A DNA stretch of 64,000 nucleotides from Tetragonia tetragonoides (GCA_038025085.1 CM076151.1:12374501-12438500); one strand, 5' to 3'. Shown: positions 1 through 10,754, counted from the first letter of the stretch. Translations and numbers: made by a program. Notes: generated by a model not told the origin, from the letters alone.

Positions 1-1484
1 ACTGCTAGCTATTAAACCGGTCCACTCGCCTAAACTTCTTTGTATTATCAAGGCAGCTGCACTGATTCTAGACTTCCTCAATCTCCTTGAAACCAATTCA
101 ACCAACTATGGAATAGCCGAATAGATCTAAGATTATTACCCAACATTTAATTCTTTTCATTCTTGCAACATTAAAATAAAATACAAAAGGGTAATATGTT
201 CTATAGATATCTTTAGAAGGATTCCAACACTTGACACTGCTCCTTGCATTATTAGAATATGCACTAATTGCTGTTCTGTCAATATCAACAGTCTTCACAT
301 CTCCAACATCCAAGCAGCTTCGCAATCAAAAGCTCATAAGTTGGGAACTCCATAAAGATCCATTTTCCCAACAATAGAAAAACTACAAGGGCAGCAACTT
401 TTAGCCACCTACACAACCTTGCACCTGCCGAACCCCTCATCCCCTACCAAATAGGCTAGTTCAAAACCCTCAAAATTAAAGATGACAGAGGAGAAGCTTG
501 AGGTTAGATGGACATGCACCAGCTGGATGTTGAAACTAACCGAACACAACAGAGGCTGCCATTGGTATGGTTGTCAACTAAACATTCCAAGTTCTAACAA
601 CAAGGACAACCCAGTGAGTCACCTAAACATTCTAACTATATTTGTCTGAATTCTACGGTTCTACCTTAAAGTTTTGAGCTTAATGAAAAAAAGTCATCAA
701 CAAGCTGGATAGTTTTGGTGATCACAGCTCAAAAAGCAGACTAATGCTAGTAGAATAAAGGGTCAAAACTCTACGTAACGTTTCTGCACACCTACTACAG
801 GTTTTTGAGGATCTTCCTACTGAACACCGATCACGTCTCCCTAAAGCGAGCTGAATTACAGCATATGACTGATAACAGTATAGTATTAATCTACAAACAA
901 AGATACATCAAACACTCAAGTTCACAACCCCATAAAAAGCTCATATGTAGTACTATAGATCTACAGACCATCCATTTTCTCTACCTTATTTTTCTTTATA
1001 CTGCTGGCCGCCTAGCCCAAAAAGGTTATAATCCCACTATTTTCCTGGAGATATAAACCATTGTGAAACAATCTAAAACTTCGCTACCAAAATGTTTAGC
1101 AATTTGTCAACTTTGTATTCAATCAACATATGGACAATGGCACTCATACCCTGCAAAGAAGATAATCAAGTACCGGGAGATATACGAGGAAATTCTTTCT
1201 TCCATATAATAAACTAATAGCATGCCAATAGGTTGGAAAAATAACACAATATTGCATTCAAATTGATGACATAAAGTTACAAACAAACAATTTTCACAGA
1301 ACAAGCATCCAGTGTCACAGTTTTCGCAATTGCAAAAACAAGAAGAATCAATACCCAAAATTTAAATTAAAAAAAGTAAACAAAATTACCTAGCATCTGT
1401 ACACAAACTTCTCAATGCATCCTCATATTCAACAATTGAGCCCTACAACTACATAGCCCCAAATTCACCCGCATTCGGAAACTT
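1..1484. other. Intergenic, no gene recognised
   Basis: AT-rich sequence with only short open frames that lack recognisable domains, codon periodicity or splice structure. The part next to position 1484 must include the 3' UTR of the minus-strand MinD gene. I see no RNA gene or transposon end here. Confidence 0.5.
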
Positions 1485-2495
1485 TCATCCCCCAAACAGC
1501 GAAAAGAACCCGCGTTTCTTAGGCTGTTCCTCAACCATAACAGCAGTCATACTATCCTGCTCCACAAGCCTCCAAGCAGCTTGTTCAAAAGCCATCCCAG
1601 CCAATGTAGGTGGTTTATTCAAAACCAAAGGATACCCCCTGTTTGTGCTTCGGATAACCTCGGAATCATCCGGTATAACACCCAATAAAGCCAATCCAAG
1701 CATCTCTTGAACATCCAAAACCGACATCATATCCTCGCCTTGAATCATATCAGTCCTAACCCTATTAACCATCATCTTAATATCCTTAATCCCATCACAC
1801 TCCAACAAACCAGTAACCCTATCAGCATCTCTCAAGCTCGTAATATCCGGTGTGGTAACCAAAACCGCCTCATTAGCCGGCGTAATGGCGGTTATAAACC
1901 CAGCATCAATCCCAGCTGGACAATCAATAATTATAAAATCAGGGCAGCCCTCATTGCGATGTTTCAATGCGTCAACAAGCCAAACTAGAGCTTTACCACC
2001 AAACCCTAAGGGTAATTTTGATCTGGGTTTGGATATACATAAAAGTTCGAAATTTGACCAACGTTTATCCCTAACGAGAGCTTGATCGAGACGACAATCG
2101 CCGTTGAGGACTTCGAGAGCGGTGTAATTGACCCGATTTTCGAGACCAAGAAGAAGGTCGAGATTGCGCAAGCCTACGTCAGCATCAATGGCGACAACGG
2201 AGAAGCCATGGCGAGCTAAGGAAATGCCGATGTTGGCGGTGGTGGTGGTTTTTCCAACGCCGCCTTTGCCGGAGGTTATTACGACGACCCTTGGGGTTGT
2301 TCCAGCGAGTTGGGGTTTGCGATTGTATTGGAGGATTGATTTGATGTAGAGTTTGGAGGGTTTAAAGTTAGGGTTAGGGTTGTAGGGTTTGAAGGAAAAG
2401 AGGGGGATAGCATTTGGAGGGGTTAGGGTTGAGGAGAGAGAAGATGAGGATGGGGAAGGTTTAGGGTTTGGAGAGAGAGAATGGAGGGATAGCAT
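1485..2495 (-). CDS. MIND1: Chloroplast septum-site-determining protein MinD
   Basis: Single-exon 336-residue ParA/MinD-family ATPase that positions the plastid division ring by acting with MinE and the FtsZ system at the inner envelope. Seen: a Ser/Pro-rich N-terminus of about 60 residues typical of a chloroplast transit peptide. This is followed by the deviant Walker A motif GKGGVGKTT (about residues 75-83), the switch segments AIDADVGLRNLD and IIIDCPAGID, and the NRV base-recognition region. The short basic/hydrophobic C-terminus KKRGFFSLFGG matches the membrane-targeting helix of MinD. The length fits plant MinD (about 326 aa in Arabidopsis). An intronless CDS is usual for plant MinD genes. 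The start is the first ATG and gives a full transit peptide. No internal disruption is visible. Confidence 0.96.
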   Translation of the reverse strand: MLSLHSLSPNPKPSPSSSSLSSTLTPPNAIPLFSFKPYNPNPNFKPSKLYIKSILQYNRKPQLAGTTPRVVVITSGKGGVGKTTTTANIGISLARHGFSVVAIDADVGLRNLDLLLGLENRVNYTALEVLNGDCRLDQALVRDKRWSNFELLCISKPRSKLPLGFGGKALVWLVDALKHRNEGCPDFIIIDCPAGIDAGFITAITPANEAVLVTTPDITSLRDADRVTGLLECDGIKDIKMMVNRVRTDMIQGEDMMSVLDVQEMLGLALLGVIPDDSEVIRSTNRGYPLVLNKPPTLAGMAFEQAAWRLVEQDSMTAVMVEEQPKKRGFFSLFGG

Positions 2496-3664
2496 TGCTG
2501 CTGAGAGAGAGATTGGACAATGGAGAGGGAAGAAGATGGAAGGGGATTGAAGGTCACAAGTGGTGGTGGAAATGGAATGTCATTGTTTTGGGAGGAGAGA
2601 GAATTTTGGAAGTGGTGAAGTAAAGAGTGAAGAGAGCACTTGGGAAATTAAGATAGCTGTTAGTGAGATTGCTATAGTTATAGTCCAAAACAAGTAAAGC
2701 CCTACTTATCTCTCTCACTCAAGATATTTTATTGTTCTTTTGTTTTCTGAGAAAGGAAAAATGATGGACAAATAGGGTGTTTAGCATGAAGATTTTATTT
2801 ATATCAACATCATTTCAATTTACAATTGAAGGGAGAGATCGAATATGTGCAAACGGTTTTGAAAACTGTTAGTTGTTGCTCAATTTTGGGTCTTGTTTTT
2901 TTTTTTATTATCATTGGGTCTTGTTTTTATAGTATTACTTGTAAATGTGATCTAAATTACTAGTAAATGGTTTATTTTATCAATCAAACAATATAGAGTA
3001 AATTTTGTTGAATTTCAACTTATCTATATCTTTAATCTTCATGGATTTACAACTTGGAAGTTTACTCACATAAACAAAAAGTGAACAAAAAGAGTGCTGC
3101 TACGCGTCACAGACTGTGATAAATAAAACGTCATAGGTGCGGACGTGGCAGAGAATGGGCGTGTGCCCCAGAAAGCCAGCAATGAAAATGGAAAAAAAAA
3201 ATTAAAAAAAAAGGGAAAAAGCCATGTGAAGTTGTGAACTGAGCCAATGTAAGGGGAAAAGAACCCTAATCCCCCAAAAGCCATGTCAAATATAATGTGT
3301 CATTCCTGACATTAAGCATTAAGGTTGTGTGTGAACCTGCTTAATCAAATAATAAAAAGGTTATTCAATCAAAATGTTGGTATATATGATTGCTCAATGA
3401 TATGCTAATTTTATTTTTTTTTGCTTTTTTTTGTCACAGAACTTCTTGAGCATTAAATTTGGAATATGAAGTGACTTTAGTTTGGGCTTTGATTGTGTGT
3501 GTTGCTTGGTTGTTGGAAGTGAAAGAGCGAGTTTGTCAAAAGCTGTTCAATAAGTTGTAGATTGAGATATTTAGGTTGACAAAGAGGGATTGTGGACTAA
3601 ATCGGTGTGACTTTCTCAATCTACAAGGTAATGATTTTTGAAATTTTAACTTCTATTTTTTGTA
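2496..3664. other. MinD upstream region and AT-rich intergenic DNA
   Basis: The first few hundred bases are purine-rich on the plus strand (GA-rich, so CT-rich on the MinD strand), consistent with a 5' UTR/promoter for MinD. The rest is AT-rich with poly-T and poly-A tracts and no supported gene. Confidence 0.4.
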
Positions 3665-3736
3665 AGCCTATTAGCTCAACTGGTAGAGCATTTGTGCGAT
3701 TGCACAAAGGAGGTGGGTTCGAATCCCACATAGGTT
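3665..3736 (+). pseudogene. tRNA-like sequence with an 8-nt anticodon loop
   Basis: Folds as a tRNA: acceptor AGCCTAT/ATAGGTT (7 pairs with one G-U), U8-A9, D stem GCTC/GAGC with GG in the loop, T arm GTGGG-TTCGAAT-CCCAC, and intact internal A- and B-box-like motifs. The anticodon arm is aberrant. A 5-bp stem TTTGT/ACAAA encloses 8 nt, or 7 bp can close a 4-nt loop, so no normal 7-nt anticodon loop forms. I call it a tRNA-derived sequence rather than a working tRNA. A relative lies at 7970-8038 on the other strand. Confidence 0.6.
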
Positions 3737-3960
3737 GCGTAAATCTTGGTTGCACTTCTATTTTTCTTTTTTGCATATCTTCTGTATCATTGAATTAAGA
3801 ATGTTAGCATTCATGCGATTGTACAATGGATGGGAGTTCGAATCCCATAAATGTTATGCAAATTGTATTTGCTCTTGTTTTTTTTCTTTTTTTGCATATC
3901 TTCTGTATCATTGAATTAAGAATGTTAGCATTTGTGTGATTGTACAGTGGATGTGTTTGG
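3665..3960 (+). repeat. Tandem repeat built on the tRNA-like unit (~120 bp period)
   Basis: The tRNA-like sequence and its T-rich tail recur two more times with progressive decay. The tail motif TTGCATATCTTCTGTATCAT appears at about 3771 and 3892 (period about 121 bp). Each is followed by a truncated tRNA-like body (from about 3803 and 3922) with a TGCGATTGTACA-type arm and, in unit 2, a B-box GAGTTCGAATCCC. The third unit lacks the B box. Confidence 0.65.
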
Positions 3961-5016
3961 TTGTTTTGCCATTTTTGGTAGTGTCGTGCTTCCTTTTGGA
4001 CCTGATGCAACCTACAAGTCAGGGGTGGAAACCCTTTCACAGAAGCCAGAAGGGGTGTTTTCTTATGGGCTTATGGCTAATATAACATTGATTTAACTTA
4101 AAAACTCAATTTATTATTGACTCATTATTAGTCACCGGAGATGGTTACTAAAACCACCACCATTTGTGATAAAAAAAGAAAGAAGAAACACCACCATTTT
4201 ATTTGTAGTAAAGTTTGCACGGATGATACGCTTCTTTTAATTAGGTACCATATTTCCTCAAATAAGTAGGGGAAAAAAAAACACTATGTACCGACCTACC
4301 ATATTATTTATATGAATCAATATCCATTTACTGGCAGTAAAGTTTTTATTATTGAAGTAAAATTTGAACATAAACAGTTTCAAGGCCTTTTTCATTGAAA
4401 AATACGCTAAAAGTAATTGCACCCTTTTTTGTGCTATTTTTTACATTATTGCACCTTATCAAAAAAAAATGCATCATCTTTTTGAAACAAAAGTAACAAT
4501 ATTAAATATAGAAGTAATTTGTAACGATATATCTAAGAGTGTTTGTAGTAAGATTTTCATCTAAGATTATCATTGCTTTTGATTTTCTTGCTTCTATTAA
4601 TTTTTTTAAAAAATACTTTTTTTATTTTTCTTATTTTTATTTTTTCCATACATATGCCTCTTATCACTTAGATTCAAAAATCGAAGGTGTAAGTCTCCAC
4701 GTACCCTAGTAAAGTTTGCACCAATAATTAGGTGAATATCGGGCTCTAACAAGCATAAATAATACTCTATAAAAATATATTCCTCTAAGTTATAGGGAAA
4801 TATTATCTCATAACTTAAGAGATAATTCAACATTCCTTCACGTCTTCCATCAATTTTGATATTATATTATGAACATCAATTGATATTATGATATAGACAA
4901 TTCTGCCTTATCACATGAGTTAAGAACGAAGGAACTATTCATGCGTTTGTCTTTCAATGACATTGCCACATTCAAAGAGCAAGTGAGGATTCAGTTCTAC
5001 TGAAGGCATCATATTT
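3961..5016. other. AT-rich intergenic DNA with a recurring AGTAAAGTTT motif
   Basis: No gene seen. The short motif AGTAAAGTTTGCAnCAAT and close variants occur here (about 4333 and 4711) and further on (about 5725, 5837, 6067, 7817). This suggests a family of degraded short repeats through 4.3-7.9 kb. Confidence 0.4.
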
Positions 5017-5800
5017 TTAAAGAAGGAAATCTCTTCAAAAAAAAAAAAATACAACTGTAAGAAAATCGAGTGCATCGATAACGTATAGTGATACTTGTAA
5101 AAATATTCATGTGCCAGTATGATTTTAATATTAGGGTATCGAGTTGTCTTGTAGGGTACATATATGGTTTAGGCATACAGTAAACTTATCAGAGAGCCAA
5201 TAAAGTTTTCGATACTATAGTAATGATATTAAGAGAAAGCAATTGTCATATAAGAGCAACGATAGCCAGGCTGATAAAATATAAAGGCTCATCATATTGC
5301 TTCTCTTTATTGAACTGGGGAGACCCCATATTTATAGAGTACAATAACTTATTCTCCAATTACAATTAATATATCCTAAATATACTAGTTTCCTAAATAC
5401 ATTAGATCACTAGTATAATATCCTAAACATATAATATCATATATATCTTGTTTCCTAAATAAATGGGAAAAATATATTCTCATAATATTTTCCCGATATC
5501 ATATCTCTAACACAGACATCTCTATTCGAAGGTAATAATCTCTAATCTAACCATGGTAAGCATCAGAATTACACTTAGAGTTAATTAGGCATGAGCAGAG
5601 AATTCAGTGAACTATTCATGCGGTAGTCTTTCAATGACCTTACGGCACGCATAAAGAATGCAAGCTATGATCCAACTGTATCTAGTTACATTATCTATTA
5701 ACAATCAATCTCCATGCATATACTAGTAAAGTTTGCAACAATATAGTGAAATTTTGACTTGAACGGTCTTAAAAAGGCTATTGCAATTCAAAATCCTCAA
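5017..5800 (+). repeat. Duplicated module, copy I
   Basis: Collinear with copy II at 6594-7885. Blocks 5017-5160, 5190-5271, 5518-5650 and 5668-5790 match 6594-6730, 6755-6839, 6840-6965 and 7157-7880 respectively. Copy I carries a solo LTR (5272-5512) absent from copy II. It lacks the two inserts found in copy II. Divergence is low enough that the alignment can be read by eye. Confidence 0.8.
5272..5512 (-). mobile_element. Solo LTR (241 bp)
   Basis: On the minus strand it begins TGTTAGAGATATGATATC and ends TATCA (TG...CA). It contains a TATA-like TATAAATATG and an AATAAA polyadenylation signal in the order expected for an LTR. Flanks are the 5-bp target duplication CAGGC (5267-5271) / CAGAC (5513-5517), one mismatch. 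The paralogous empty site at about 6835-6839 (CAAGC) shows the sequence before insertion. No internal retrotransposon sequence adjoins it. Confidence 0.82.
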
Positions 5801-6593
5801 AGATGCACCCAATGTCTGAATCAATCTTCATGTATTTGTAGTAAACTTTGCAATAATAGAGTAGCAATATTACATGAATGAACCTTAAAATGCTTTTACT
5901 TTGCAAAATATATGTTATACAAGCAACCAAATGATTCACCTCTATTTGGAAGACGGGTTAAAATAACTGTAGCATTGCAAAATATGTCAAAGTTAGATAA
6001 CTTATCTAGGATTTAATTATTTTGCCTAACTATCACGTCATTATTATTGGATCCCTCATAAAACTGCAGTAAAGTTTCTAACAATTCAGGTATATTATGA
6101 CATGAACAGTTTAAGCCTGGTAAATTTGCAACAATGGGCAAACATGTCTTATGAATAAACTGTCTCTGTATACTATTTTTTATCTTACGTTTTATTGTTT
6201 ATTACAAAATTTATCTAACTTTCATGGGTTTGTGTGTAGTTCTTTTTTTTATTAGGGAAAGACCAACAAGGTCATTCATTCTCCATTAACTTCTCCAAAT
6301 TAGATAATAGAGCTACATCACCGTTGGTAGGGAGAGACGCCTTCCAAAACCGACACCCTAACACCCAAGGTTGCATATGTGCTAACTCATTACACATAAA
6401 CCTCAAGGGTACACCGTACAAGAAACTTATTTTATGAACAGAGTGTGCGTTTGATGAAACCATAGAGGTTCACCATGTAATATCTTTTTTTTTTCTAGAA
6501 AAAGAAATAACGGTATGAGATCAATTTTGATTGAAAAGGATAAGAGATATATGGAATGGAACAAAATAAAAAATAATTAAAGACATCATCTTC
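5801..6593. other. AT-rich spacer between duplicated modules
   Basis: No gene seen. Contains further degraded AGTAAAGTTT-type motifs (about 5837, 6067). Confidence 0.4.
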
Positions 6594-6988
6594 TTTATAA
6601 GAAGTAAGAAATCTCTTTAAAAAACTAGGTAAGAAAATTGAATGCATTGATAATGTATATTGATACTTGTAAAAATATTCGTTTTGCAGTATGATTTTAA
6701 TATTAGGGTATATTATAGTTGTCTTGATACATATGATTAGGCAGACAGTGAATTTATGAGAGAGCCAGTAAAGTTTTCGATACTATAGTAATGTTGTTAA
6801 GAGAAAGCAATTGTCAAATAAGAGCAACAATAGCCAAGCATCTTTATTCGAAGATAATATCTCTAATCTAACCATGGTAAGCATCAGAATTACACTCAGA
6901 GTCAATTAGTCATGAGCAGAGAATTCAGTAGAACTATTCACGCGATAGTCTTTCAATTACGACACACATAAAGAATGCAAGCTACGAT

Positions 6989-7157
6989 CAATAAGGATCT
7001 TTTGAGTATGATCTGTTCAACTCCTTATACATTTGACACATCAACTTTAAAAATAAAATTTAATATTAGATTAAAATGCATGACAAAATTACAGACGACC
7101 CGAATATGGTTGGGATAGATAGTGGTATATAAAATGGGATAGAGAATCCGGATTGAA
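6989..7157. mobile_element. Small insertion (169 bp) with 7-bp target duplication
   Basis: Copy II reads CTACGAT (6982-6988), then 169 bp, then CTACGAT (7158-7164). Copy I has a single CTATGAT at the same place. The ends CAATAAGGATC and (reverse complement) CAATCCGGATT form weak terminal repeats. This is an insertion by alignment to the empty site. The superfamily is undetermined (a 7-8 bp duplication could be hAT). Confidence 0.65.
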
Positions 7158-7218
7158 CTACGATCCAACTGTATCTAGTTACATTATCTTTTTTACAATC
7201 AATCTCCATGCACATACT

Positions 7219-7808
7219 CTTAGTTTTAAAAAGCGCGCCTCGTGAGGCGAGGCGAGGCGACAGCCTCAACACCTCAGAACACCTGAAGCGCGCGAAGCGC
7301 ACTTGAGGAGCGCGAGGCGAGGCGCTTCAGTCCAAAATGTTGATTTTCTTCAATTTTCCATCTAATCTCATTAATTTGTTCAATTTCTATAATATTTAGC
7401 AAGTTGTTTTCTATTTCTATCTTGACTTTAAGCATTCTAGTATATTTATTATGTGTTTTGAGTACAAACAACAACATTACCCCAGTGCCTCCAAAGAGAC
7501 TCCCGCCTAGGAAGGGTAAAGGGGGGCGGTTGTACGCAGTCTTACGCCTGTGAGAGTCTCACAGAGAGGCTGTTTCCGTTTGACCCGAGATCCGAAGTGC
7601 GACGACCATCGGCAACTTCACAATAAATAAGAAGTACTGACAGTTTTATAATGTGTTTTGAGTGAAAAATAAAATGTAGAAATCATTTTTAATTATTTAA
7701 AAAAAGTGCGCCTCGCGTACGTGAGGCGTGCGCCTTCGCCTTGCGCCTCGCGCTCCGACTCCGAAAACCCTTATCGCCTTGAGACGCTTCTCGCTTTTTA
7801 AAACTAAG
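7219..7808. mobile_element. hAT-like MITE with GC-rich subterminal repeats (590 bp)
   Basis: Terminal inverted repeats CTTAGTTTTAAAAAGCG at both ends. The 8-bp target duplication is CACATACT (7211-7218) / CATATACT (7809-7816), one mismatch. Copy I keeps the unoccupied target CATATACT at 5717-5724. Subterminal arms are rich in GCGCCTCGC/GAGGCGAGGC repeats able to fold back. There is no coding capacity. An 8-bp TSD and this TIR fit hAT. A SINE is nested inside (7464-7647). Confidence 0.8.
7464..7647 (-). mobile_element. Au-type SINE nested in the MITE
   Basis: On the minus strand it has the hallmark segments GGATCTCGGGTCAAACGGAA (degenerate B box), AAACAGCCTCTCTG, GACTGCGTACAA, and a terminal TTGTTGTTTGT tail as in the plant Au SINE family (family assignment from memory of its consensus). 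A 16-bp target duplication ATTATGTGTTTTGAGT (7448-7463) / ATAATGTGTTTTGAGT (7648-7663) bounds it exactly. Confidence 0.82.
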
Positions 7809-7969
7809 CATATACTAGTAAAGTTTGCAACAATATAGTGAATTTTTGACTTGAACGGTCTCAAAAAGGCTACTACAATGCAAAGTCCTCAACTAAAGGT
7901 AGTGTTCTTAGTAATGAGTCATCCCAACTAGTACCAAAATGTTAGCATGAAAATTAATCAACATTCAAC

Positions 7970-8038
7970 AACCTAGATGGGATTCGAACCCATATCTGCG
8001 TACAATTGCACGTTGCTCTACCATTGAGCTAATAGGTT
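7970..8038 (-). pseudogene. tRNA-like sequence, second locus
   Basis: Minus strand: acceptor AACCTA/TAGGTT, D arm GCTC-AATGGTA-GAGC, T arm ATGGG-TTCGAAT-CCCAT. The abnormal middle arm CGTGC-AATT-GTACG resembles the one at 3665-3736. Both share the same acceptor type and both lack a normal anticodon loop, so they belong to one tRNA-derived family. Confidence 0.55.
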
Positions 8039-9888
8039 TCAACAAATTTATATAAAAGCACCCAAGTGCTAAATAATAGGCAGTAGCTATCACCCAAGTG
8101 CTAAATAATTTCTTTTGCCCTAGTAAAGCATATTATTACCAGACTTTTTAGGTTTTTAAACTATCTATCTTAATTCATTGTATACCTTACTTTATCAAGA
8201 ACATGAACAATGGTGACGGCCACTCCCTAATCTCTACTAAACTGTAACCCATTTTTTTGGATTCTTCTAGCATCAACCATTATATATTCCATTCATTCGA
8301 TAATCGAAAACAAAGGCACGATAATCATAATCCAATAAACAAAGAGTGAGAAATTAATGATATAAAATCAAAACTTTACGCTTCTACATATAACCTCATA
8401 GCTATTGCACATATTACCAATCAAAAAGCATAAAAAACCATGAGGGAATGTGAAAGATTGGTTAAAATAAGGCAAATAAACAATAAAAACAAAAGGGCTA
8501 GTCAATTACTAAGATGTGCTATTCTTTAGCATGTTAACTGAGCATATTAATAGTGCATAACATAACAAATGCATTTGCAAGATTATTGATAGCACCATAT
8601 GATAAGAGTATCCTGACTATTGGAATAATCAAGTCAAAGTACTCAACTCCTCATCATTAACATTAAGAATGTGAATTCTCCAGCCCTTTCTTCTTTCTGG
8701 GGTTTTTTAAGGGGGCTCTAAGCTAATTAAAGTGAGATGAAATTGAACACACTCAATTGGAGTATAAAATATACAGAGTATTTACAATTTCATCAGCATC
8801 ACCATAAGCATCATATATTCAGTAAAAAACAATAGGAAACAATTATACTCATAATTGCCAAAAGCAATGCACTTCCATATATGGTCAATAGCTGGTATTT
8901 TCCACAATCTCATCACAAAAAATTTCCCAATCCACAATGATCATCCCTATTATAACCAAAAATTTTAAAAAAAGAAAAACTAATAAACTGGTAGTTTGGC
9001 CATAATTCGACCAACATCGGAGCTAGAACTCCCATTGTAGGCAAGTGAATCGAAGAAATTGATGAAACCATCCTCAGATAAATTACAAGACAACCCAATT
9101 AAGTGCCAACAACTTTGAAAATTCATTATCTTAGCCAAATTAACTCAGTTACCAAGAACATGATATGAAGGCAGTAGTAACATGAGTGAAAATATCAACC
9201 CATCAAACTTACAAAAAAGGGGCAAGAGAAAGGAGAATTTTTTTTAGAAAACCCTAACATCAAGATCTTGAATTAGGGGGGAAATAAAACCCAAAGGATT
9301 GAAAAAAACGTGAGTATCATCGAAGCGTACCTCTGTACTCCAATGGAGAGAGAAAGATTTGAGGTTTTCTCAAGCTTACCTTTGTATTCGGATGACTTTT
9401 AACATTTCACATCTACATCCAAAACTAAGTTTGTCTCAAATTTAGTCTTCAATATTGCTCTTCCCTAGGGTGAATGACGTCTTTTTTTCGAGTGAAGGGT
9501 AAAGGATACAACGTAACGATTGTATATTTGTATGAAGAAAATAGTAGTAACTGCAATGCCAAAGTAGTATTAAGCTTTCCACAGAGACAAAATTGTGCTT
9601 AATTCACGTACATCAAAGATCAACAGTACACTGAATAAACAGATAATGAACTATTTCTGATACAAAGGGCAATACAAAATCAGGTTCACGAAAACTATTC
9701 AGAAAGACAGTTCTGCATTCTCCAGGATGTACCACACTGATTCATTATCTGGCTACATGACCATCTATTCGCGGCCTTTGTTCACCATTGTCCTGCAAAA
9801 AGCAGCAAACACACTGGATTGGGCATGGACAAAGATTTCCTTCAAGTGTATATAAGCACATCAAATAACAGCACCCCAAAATGTATGT
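8039..9888. other. AT-rich intergenic DNA, no gene recognised
   Basis: Only short unconvincing open frames. The segment nearest 9889 would be the 3' part of the snoRNA cluster transcript. No transposon ends found. Confidence 0.4.
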
Positions 9889-10026
9889 GGCGTTTCCAGG
9901 ACTAAATGACAAAAATAAAGTCACCAAAAAGGATATACCACACGTTGATAGGTTTGTTTGGCGTCCGAGCCATTATACCAAGTGGAATTGTTCATTTTCC
10001 CTCAGAATTGGTAATGGACGCAACTA
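9889..10026 (-). ncRNA. Box H/ACA snoRNA, copy 2
   Basis: Minus strand: 5' hairpin closed by GCGTCC/GGACGC plus CATTAC-type pairing, then an H box AAACAA in the hinge. The second hairpin is closed by TGTGG/CCACA, with ACA in ATACATTT three bases before the predicted 3' end. About 138 nt, normal for H/ACA. Homologous to 10897-11041 with compensatory-looking differences. It should guide pseudouridylation. The target was not determined. Confidence 0.75.
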
Positions 10027-10132
10027 ATCTACAATTTCTCTCTAGGATCATCATACCCAAAACTCCAATAATCAATTGATATGCTTATGTAAACATTCAA
10101 AATCAACAAAAACATGACAACGATACGTAGAT

Positions 10133-10241
10133 TTGTGCTCAGTGGAAGGAGAAGTCGTTATTTGAAAGGCTCACGGCAAGACCAAAAGATCCTGTCCACT
10201 GCCCATGCAACACATAGTGTTCTAGTCACATCATCGCACCA
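10133..10241 (-). ncRNA. Box C/D snoRNA guiding the 3' end of 18S rRNA, copy 2
   Basis: Minus strand: C box ATGATGT, D box CTGA (plus-strand tcag 10139-10142), short terminal stem GTGC/GCAC. The element before box D, ACGACTTCTCCTTCC, is a 15-nt perfect complement to GGAAGGAGAAGTCGT near the 3' end of 18S rRNA (rRNA sequence from memory). Same guide as 11288-11396. The middle segment GCCGTGAGCC is also conserved between copies. Confidence 0.82.
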
Positions 10242-10320
10242 TATATCATATTGAAACACAAGTTAAAAGAGTAGAAAGAAGAGGGAGCAAACATAAGAAA
10301 GATAATAATAGTAAGATTTA

Positions 10321-10408
10321 AGAGCTTCAGTGTGTGTAACAATCAGATCATAGGACATTGACCTCACTGAAATCCGCTAAGATAATTGTATTTTTCATCA
10401 TCAGCCCA
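10321..10408 (-). ncRNA. Box C/D snoRNA guiding 25S rRNA (GUGUGUAAC site), copy 2
   Basis: Minus strand: terminal stem GGGCT/AGCTC, C box ATGATGA, D box CTGA (tcag 10327-10330). The guide TTGTTACACACA before box D is complementary over 11 nt to GTGTGTAACAA of 25S rRNA (recalled). The nucleotide opposite position 5 from box D is a U. A CTGA inside GATCTGATTG may be D'. Confidence 0.85.
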
Positions 10409-10497
10409 ATCAAAGAAAAAAGAATACAACTCACAATAATTCAAAACATAATGCAAAGGATAGCAATAGATGAACCACAATACTAAAAATAGATTAG

Positions 10498-10582
10498 GTG
10501 TGTGCTCAGACAGCCAAGGGTTTGTCTTCAACCAAAAGGTCAGAAACTCTAGTCCACACTTAAGCTTCATCACTGCAACACT
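10498..10582 (-). ncRNA. Box C/D snoRNA with two 25S guides, copy 3
   Basis: Minus strand: C box GTGATGA, D' CTGA in TTTCTGACC, D box CTGA (tcag 10506-10509). D guide CCCTTGGCTGT pairs with ACAGCCAAGGG, and D' guide GGACTAGAGT pairs with ACTCTAGTCC, both in 25S domain V (recalled rRNA). Near-identical guide regions occur at 10672-10754 and 11626-11708. Confidence 0.85.
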
Positions 10583-10671
10583 CATGGATTACTGCAACTC
10601 ACCATACTATAAATGCATAGGAAACACTTATGGAGTTCACACATGAAAATAATTTGCAATATTTGAACTTT

Positions 10672-10754
10672 GTGTGTGCTCAGACAGCCAAGGGTTTTGT
10701 CGTCAAACAAAAGATCAGAAACTCTAGTCCACACTAAGCTTCATCAATGCAACA
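10672..10754 (-). ncRNA. Box C/D snoRNA with two 25S guides, copy 2
   Basis: Minus strand: C box TTGATGA, D box CTGA (tcag 10680-10683), and the same two antisense elements as the copies at 10498 and 11626. One extra base lies in the CAAAACCCTTGG run. It is an extra tandem copy that breaks the otherwise two-fold module order. Confidence 0.82.

Larger units (their letters stand above)
6594..7885 (+). repeat. Duplicated module, copy II
   Basis: Second copy of the 5017-5800 module, enlarged by a 169-bp insert (6989-7157) and a 590-bp TIR element (7219-7808). Outside these the order and sequence follow copy I, for example the AACCATGGTAAGCATCAGAA block at about 6870 against about 5550. Confidence 0.8.

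Noticed and set aside
3665..3736. Functional tRNA gene
   Set aside because: Anticodon loop would have 8 nt (or 4), so it cannot be a standard tRNA despite good other arms.
7222..7800. CRISPR-like array (repeated GCGCCTCGC/GAGGCGAGG words)
   Set aside because: Subterminal repeats of a TIR element in a plant genome, no regular spacers.
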